A DNA stretch of 64,000 nt from JAPOUP01 sp026708635 (GTDB taxonomy: Bacteria; Pseudomonadota; Alphaproteobacteria; Rhodobacterales; Rhodobacteraceae). The notes beneath the pieces were generated by a model that did not search any database, had not been told where the DNA came from, and saw only the letters and a program-made list of their open reading frames with translations. Positions 60,359 through 64,000 of this stretch are shown one piece after another. The stretch spans positions 806,001 through 870,000 of the forward strand of contig OZ241336.1 of assembly GCA_965200115.1 (NCBI GenBank). Direction: 5' to 3'. A program made the position numbers and the translations under genes. The stretch's first letter is position 1, and each line of letters opens with the position of its first letter.

Positions 60359-61105
60359 ATGATCGAACTCCGTGATGTCCGGAAGGCGTTTGGCAAAAAC
60401 AATGTCCTGCGCGGAGTCGACGTCAAGGTGGCCCGTGGCGAGAGCCTGGTGATCATCGGCGGCTCGGGAACCGGTAAATCCGTCATGCTGAAATGCGTTC
60501 TGGGCCTGGTCCGACCCGATTCAGGCACCATTCTGCTCGACGGGAAGGATATACGTCTCGCCAAAGGGGATGAGTATCTCGCGAGGTTCGGAATGCTGTT
60601 CCAGAACGCGGCGCTGTTCGACTCCCTCAACGTCTGGCAAAATGTGGCTTTTCGCCTGCTTCGCGGCCCGTCAAAGCGCCCGAAACGGAAAGCGCGGGAA
60701 ATCGCCCTGGAGAAGCTGCGCCGCGTTGGATTGGGCCCGGAGACCGCCGATCTCTATCCGTCCGAACTGTCAGGCGGAATGCGCAAACGGGTCGGTCTGG
60801 CCCGGGCAATCGCGACCGAACCGGAAATAATCTTCTTCGACGAACCGACTACCGGGCTTGATCCGATCATGGCGGGCGTCATCAACGACCTGATCAGGGA
60901 GATCGTGAAGGAAATGGGCGCCACGGCGATCACCATAACACATGACATGGCTTCGGTGCGCGCCATCGCGGACATGGTCGCGATGCTCCATGCCGGCGTG
61001 ATCAAGTGGATCGGCCCGGTCAGGGAAATGGACACGGCGCCTGATCCGTTTCTGCGGCAGTTCATTGAAGGAAACGCCGAAGGCCCCATAAAGGCCCTCC
61101 GATAG
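60359..61105 (+). CDS. MlaF-like ABC transporter ATP-binding protein
   Basis: This 248-aa ABC ATPase has Walker A GGSGTGKSV, signature LSGGMRKRVGLARA, Walker B IIFFDEPTTGLDP and the H-loop ITHDMAS. It partners the permease just upstream. A strong hairpin follows 14 bp after the stop. Confidence 0.95.
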   Translation: MIELRDVRKAFGKNNVLRGVDVKVARGESLVIIGGSGTGKSVMLKCVLGLVRPDSGTILLDGKDIRLAKGDEYLARFGMLFQNAALFDSLNVWQNVAFRLLRGPSKRPKRKAREIALEKLRRVGLGPETADLYPSELSGGMRKRVGLARAIATEPEIIFFDEPTTGLDPIMAGVINDLIREIVKEMGATAITITHDMASVRAIADMVAMLHAGVIKWIGPVREMDTAPDPFLRQFIEGNAEGPIKALR

Positions 61106-61454
61106 CTCGGACACGCTATACGCCGCCACGCCGGCGGCGTGGCGGCGTCCGGCATTGTATCGGTAACTGACGTTCCGAAGCCCATACGTACCGTCAGTCA
61201 TCCAACCGTCGGCGGCGGAGGCGGCGACAACCGGAACACGACGCCAACGGGTATTTCCTGCCGATCCCACCCGCCGTGTAGGCGGAGGCCGCAAGCGGGT
61301 AGCGCCCGGCTTGGCCTATCCGGAAACCATTCGCGGGAAGGGGCACAATTCCCCGAACGGACGGTTCGCGGAAAATTCGCCCCGTGGAATCTCTCCATCG
61401 GACAGCGATAAAGTCTTCCTTGATTATGGCCGGACGGGCGGGCATGTCTCCGGT
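61106..61454. other. Gap between mlaF-like gene and radA
   Basis: About 350 bp. No gene is supported apart from an in-frame open extension upstream of radA that is not expected to be translated. It contains the strong hairpin at 61120-61148. Confidence 0.5.
61120..61148 (+). terminator. 13-bp perfect hairpin after the transporter genes
   Basis: ACGCCGCCACGCC (61120-61132) pairs perfectly with GGCGTGGCGGCGT (61136-61148) across a 3-base GGC loop. There is no T-tract, so it may pause or stabilise transcript ends rather than act as a classic terminator. Confidence 0.55.
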
Positions 61455-62819
61455 ATGTCCAAGACGCCCACGTTTATCTGTACCGCCTGCCAAAGTTCAC
61501 ATAGCAAATGGTCCGGTCGTTGCGATTCATGCGGTGAATGGAATACGATCGTAGAGGATAAACCGCCGGGCATCGGCCACGCGGGCAAGATTTCGGGGAC
61601 GGCCCGGGGCAGGAAGGTCCAGCTAACCAGCCTCGCCGCGGCTGAAAGCCCGCCGCCCCGCAACCCATTCGGGATTGCCGAGCTTGACCGGACACTCGGC
61701 GGCGGCCTCGTCCCCGCCAGCGCTGTCCTCGTCGGCGGTGACCCCGGCATCGGAAAGTCCACACTGCTCCTGCAGGCCGCATCCAGCTTCGCGCGCATGG
61801 ATCGAAAGTCGCTTTATATTTCAGGGGAGGAAGCCCCCGCGCAGGTATGTCTTCGCGCAGAACGCCTTGGCCTGTCCGGAGCGCCCGTCATTCTGGCCGC
61901 GGAGACAAACCTGCATGACATTCTCACAACCCTGAAGGCCGAGGCCCCGGAACTCGCGATCATCGACTCGATCCAGACGATGTGGGTGGATCACGTAAAG
62001 GGCGCCCCGGGATCCATCGCCCAGGTCCGCACCGCCTCTCAGGAACTGACCGCGTTCGCCAAACGGCAGGGTTGCTCCGTCATCCTCGTGGGCCATGTAA
62101 CGAAAGACGGGCAGATCGCGGGCCCACGCGTTGTCGAACACATGGTTGACACGGTACTTTATTTCGAGGGCGACGGCAGCCACCACTTCCGTATACTCCG
62201 TGCCGTAAAGAACCGTTTCGGCCCGGCTCACGAGATCGGCGTCTTCGAGATGACCGGCGGCGGGCTTGCGGAGGTCCCGAACCCTTCCGCGATGTTTCTG
62301 GGCGACCGCAACAGGCCAGCGCCGGGTTCGGTCGTTTTTGCCGGAATTGAGGGCACGCGTCCGGTCCTCGTCGAATTCCAGGCACTCGTCGCGCCATCGC
62401 CGCATGCGCAGCCCCGCCGCGCGGTAATTGGCTGGGACAGCGGTAGGCTGGCGATGATCCTCGCGGTTCTGGAAGCCCGCTGCGGCGTCTCGTTCACGGG
62501 CCTCGACGTCTATCTCAATGTCGCCGGCGGCATGAAGGTCACCGAGCCCGCCGCAGATCTGGCGGTGGCCACCGCGCTGCTTTCGGCCCGCCAGGACACG
62601 GCGCTGGACGAGAATACCGTCGTGTTCGGCGAAATCAGCCTGTCCGGGGCGCTGCGACCGGTGACCCGGACGGAAAACAGGTTGAAAGAGGCAAGGAAAC
62701 TTGGTTTCACCGCCGCAATTGTTCCTAACCCGGGCGACACCGGCTCCGGATCGGAGATGCTTGTCAGGTCAATGGCTAACCTGGCCCAAGTCGTTGACCG
62801 GACGTTCAGCGTGGGTTGA
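61455..62819 (+). CDS. radA: DNA repair protein RadA
   Basis: This 454-aa protein has an N-terminal zinc finger (FICTACQSSHSKW ... GRCDSCGEW), a RecA-like core with Walker A GDPGIGKST, the family motif KNRFGPAHEIGVF and a Lon-like C-terminal domain. It promotes branch migration in recombination. The ATG at 61455 gives the conserved beginning MSKTPTFICTAC. Confidence 0.96.
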   Translation: MSKTPTFICTACQSSHSKWSGRCDSCGEWNTIVEDKPPGIGHAGKISGTARGRKVQLTSLAAAESPPPRNPFGIAELDRTLGGGLVPASAVLVGGDPGIGKSTLLLQAASSFARMDRKSLYISGEEAPAQVCLRAERLGLSGAPVILAAETNLHDILTTLKAEAPELAIIDSIQTMWVDHVKGAPGSIAQVRTASQELTAFAKRQGCSVILVGHVTKDGQIAGPRVVEHMVDTVLYFEGDGSHHFRILRAVKNRFGPAHEIGVFEMTGGGLAEVPNPSAMFLGDRNRPAPGSVVFAGIEGTRPVLVEFQALVAPSPHAQPRRAVIGWDSGRLAMILAVLEARCGVSFTGLDVYLNVAGGMKVTEPAADLAVATALLSARQDTALDENTVVFGEISLSGALRPVTRTENRLKEARKLGFTAAIVPNPGDTGSGSEMLVRSMANLAQVVDRTFSVG

Positions 62820-62850
62820 CTGACCACAGGATTGGAAGCGAAGCGCGGAT

Positions 62851-63408
62851 ATGGGAAGCTTTACGGTCGTAGACGGAGCGGTAGCCGCAGTCGTGCTTGT
62901 TTCGGCGCTGCTCGCCTATGCGCGGGGCTTCATACGCGAGACGATGGCGATTTTCGGATGGGTGGCCGCCGCATTCGTCGCGTATTTCCTCGCTCCGGCC
63001 GCTGAACCGCTGGTCCGGGAAATTCCGGCCTTGGGCGATTACCTGCGGGATAGCTGCGAATTATCCACTCTCTTCGCGTTCGCCGCCGTTTTCGCGATTT
63101 CCCTTGCCGTCCTGTCGGTCTTCACTCCCCTGCTGTCATCGGCCGTCCGCCGCTCCGCCCTGAACGGAATCGACCAAGGCGCGGGTTTCCTGTTCGGCGC
63201 CGTGCGCGGATTCCTGCTCATCGCCGTTCTTCTGGTCGTATATGACCTCGTAGGCCTCGATGACGCGCTTCCAGCGGTGGAGGACAGTATAACGACCGGG
63301 ATATTCGACGAAGTCAGGCATCTGCTCAGCAGCCGCGTAACGGATCAGGCCCCGGGATGGATTTACAGTCATTATGAACAGCTGCTCGGCGCCTGCGGTG
63401 CCCGATAG
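62851..63408 (+). CDS. cvpA: CvpA family membrane protein
   Basis: This 185-aa protein has about four hydrophobic spans and the family region LLAYARGFIRETMAIFGWVAAA and GAGFLFGAVRGFLLIAV. The family is named from colicin V production; its molecular role is unclear. It lies between radA and purF, the usual order in this group. Confidence 0.92.
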   Translation: MGSFTVVDGAVAAVVLVSALLAYARGFIRETMAIFGWVAAAFVAYFLAPAAEPLVREIPALGDYLRDSCELSTLFAFAAVFAISLAVLSVFTPLLSSAVRRSALNGIDQGAGFLFGAVRGFLLIAVLLVVYDLVGLDDALPAVEDSITTGIFDEVRHLLSSRVTDQAPGWIYSHYEQLLGACGAR

Positions 63409-63633
63409 CCTACCCTCCACAGGATCCCACTTCCGGTCATCGCAGCAGCCGGGCCGGCTTTCTCCATCCCCCGCCTTCCCCTCGGCCCACCCAAAAAACG
63501 GCGCCTCGGTCCGGTCTGCGGGCCCGCCACCGCGCCCGTCCGTATCCGCGATCCAGCACCCGCATCGCCCGGCGCATGGCTTGCGGTACGTTCCCGCATG
63601 ACTCGCTCAATTTCGATCCGGAGGCCAACTGAA

Positions 63634-64000
63634 ATGCCCGAGACTCCCGAAGGCCATTCGCCCGCGAAACGCATTCCCGCAATTCCGTTCGATGACGACA
63701 GACTTCGCGAGGAATGCGGTGTCTTCGGTATTATCGGACCGGAGGCGGCGAATTTTGTGGCGCTCGGACTGCATGCCCTGCAGCATCGCGGGCAGGAAGC
63801 CTGTGGCATCGTAAGCCACAGCCCGGAAGCGGGGTTTAACTCGGCGCGCCGCTTCGGTTATGTCCGCGATCACTTCACCAGAACCTCCCTGATGGAATCC
63901 CTGCCGGGAACGTTGGCCATCGGCCATGTACGTTATTCCACGGCCGGAACGAAGGGCAGCACCGCGATTCGCGACGTTCAGCCATTCTTTGGCGAATTTT
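63634..64000 (+). CDS. purF: Amidophosphoribosyltransferase, N-terminal part (runs off window)
   Basis: About 122 codons are visible. Cys in REECGVFGI is the N-terminal nucleophile after propeptide removal, followed by ALQHRGQEACGI and AIGHVRYSTAGTKG. The enzyme makes phosphoribosylamine from PRPP and glutamine, the first step of purine synthesis. GGAGG at 63620-63624 supports the ATG at 63634 over the in-frame ATG at 63598. Confidence 0.96.
   Translation, partial: MPETPEGHSPAKRIPAIPFDDDRLREECGVFGIIGPEAANFVALGLHALQHRGQEACGIVSHSPEAGFNSARRFGYVRDHFTRTSLMESLPGTLAIGHVRYSTAGTKGSTAIRDVQPFFGEF

Overview
The window looks like chromosomal DNA of an alphaproteobacterium, most likely a Rhodobacterales/Rhodobacteraceae member. 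The reasons are a five-gene F1-ATPase operon (atpHAGDC) without F0 genes, a petABC (cytochrome bc1) operon with Rhodobacter-type Rieske and cytochrome c1 proteins, a DUF2125 / gamma-glutamylcyclotransferase / MotA-like / OmpA-like neighbourhood, a dnaB-alr-ABC transporter-radA-cvpA-purF run, high GC, and groESL under a CIRCE element. This is inference from gene content; no 16S rRNA and no tRNA was seen.

Layout, left to right. 1-4.4 kb: end of a DUF2125 gene, a ChaC-like cyclotransferase, and a MotA/ExbB-like plus OmpA-like envelope pair, the latter with a long repeat-built coiled coil. 4.4-7.7 kb: an accessory insert holding a secreted phytase-like beta-propeller protein and a FitAB-type toxin-antitoxin locus whose toxin is cut short. 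7.8-11.9 kb: clpA, gloB and a divergent methyltransferase. 12.1-17.0 kb: atpHAGDC. 17.2-23.2 kb, minus strand: prs, threonine aldolase, a YcgN-like Cys-cluster protein, ribF, a HAD hydrolase and a Mn-dependent pyrophosphatase. 23.3-25.4 kb: groES-groEL with promoter, CIRCE and terminator. 25.8-27.1 kb: an orphan AAA ATPase. 27.7-45.3 kb, minus strand: the secE-nusG-rplK-rplA-rplJ-rplL-rpoB-rpoC cluster, interrupted between rplA and rplJ by about 5.4 kb of plus-strand accessory DNA. 45.4-48.3 kb: a divergent Asp/Glu racemase-like gene and a thiamine-pyrophosphate enzyme. 48.5-51.2 kb: petABC. 51.6-52.8 kb: a thiolase. 53.0-55.7 kb: tatABC and a DUF815 ATPase. 56.7-64 kb: dnaB, alr, MlaE/MlaF-like transporter, radA, cvpA and the start of purF.

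The most interesting part is the island inside the ribosomal protein/RNA polymerase cluster. It carries a compact three-gene plus-strand module: a small ribbon-helix-helix protein, a PHP-domain/SMC-like ATPase (TrlF-like) and an AlbA_2 (Schlafen-type) protein. It has the layout of a self-regulated defence or conflict module. The ATPase is split by a -1 frameshift that separates its Walker A from its signature and Walker B motifs. Debris of older accessory genes (a fragment of an AAA ATPase operon and a BrnT-like toxin fragment) lies on its left side. The orphan AAA ATPase next to rpoC and the phytase/FitAB insert next to clpA are two further, smaller accessory spots among housekeeping operons.
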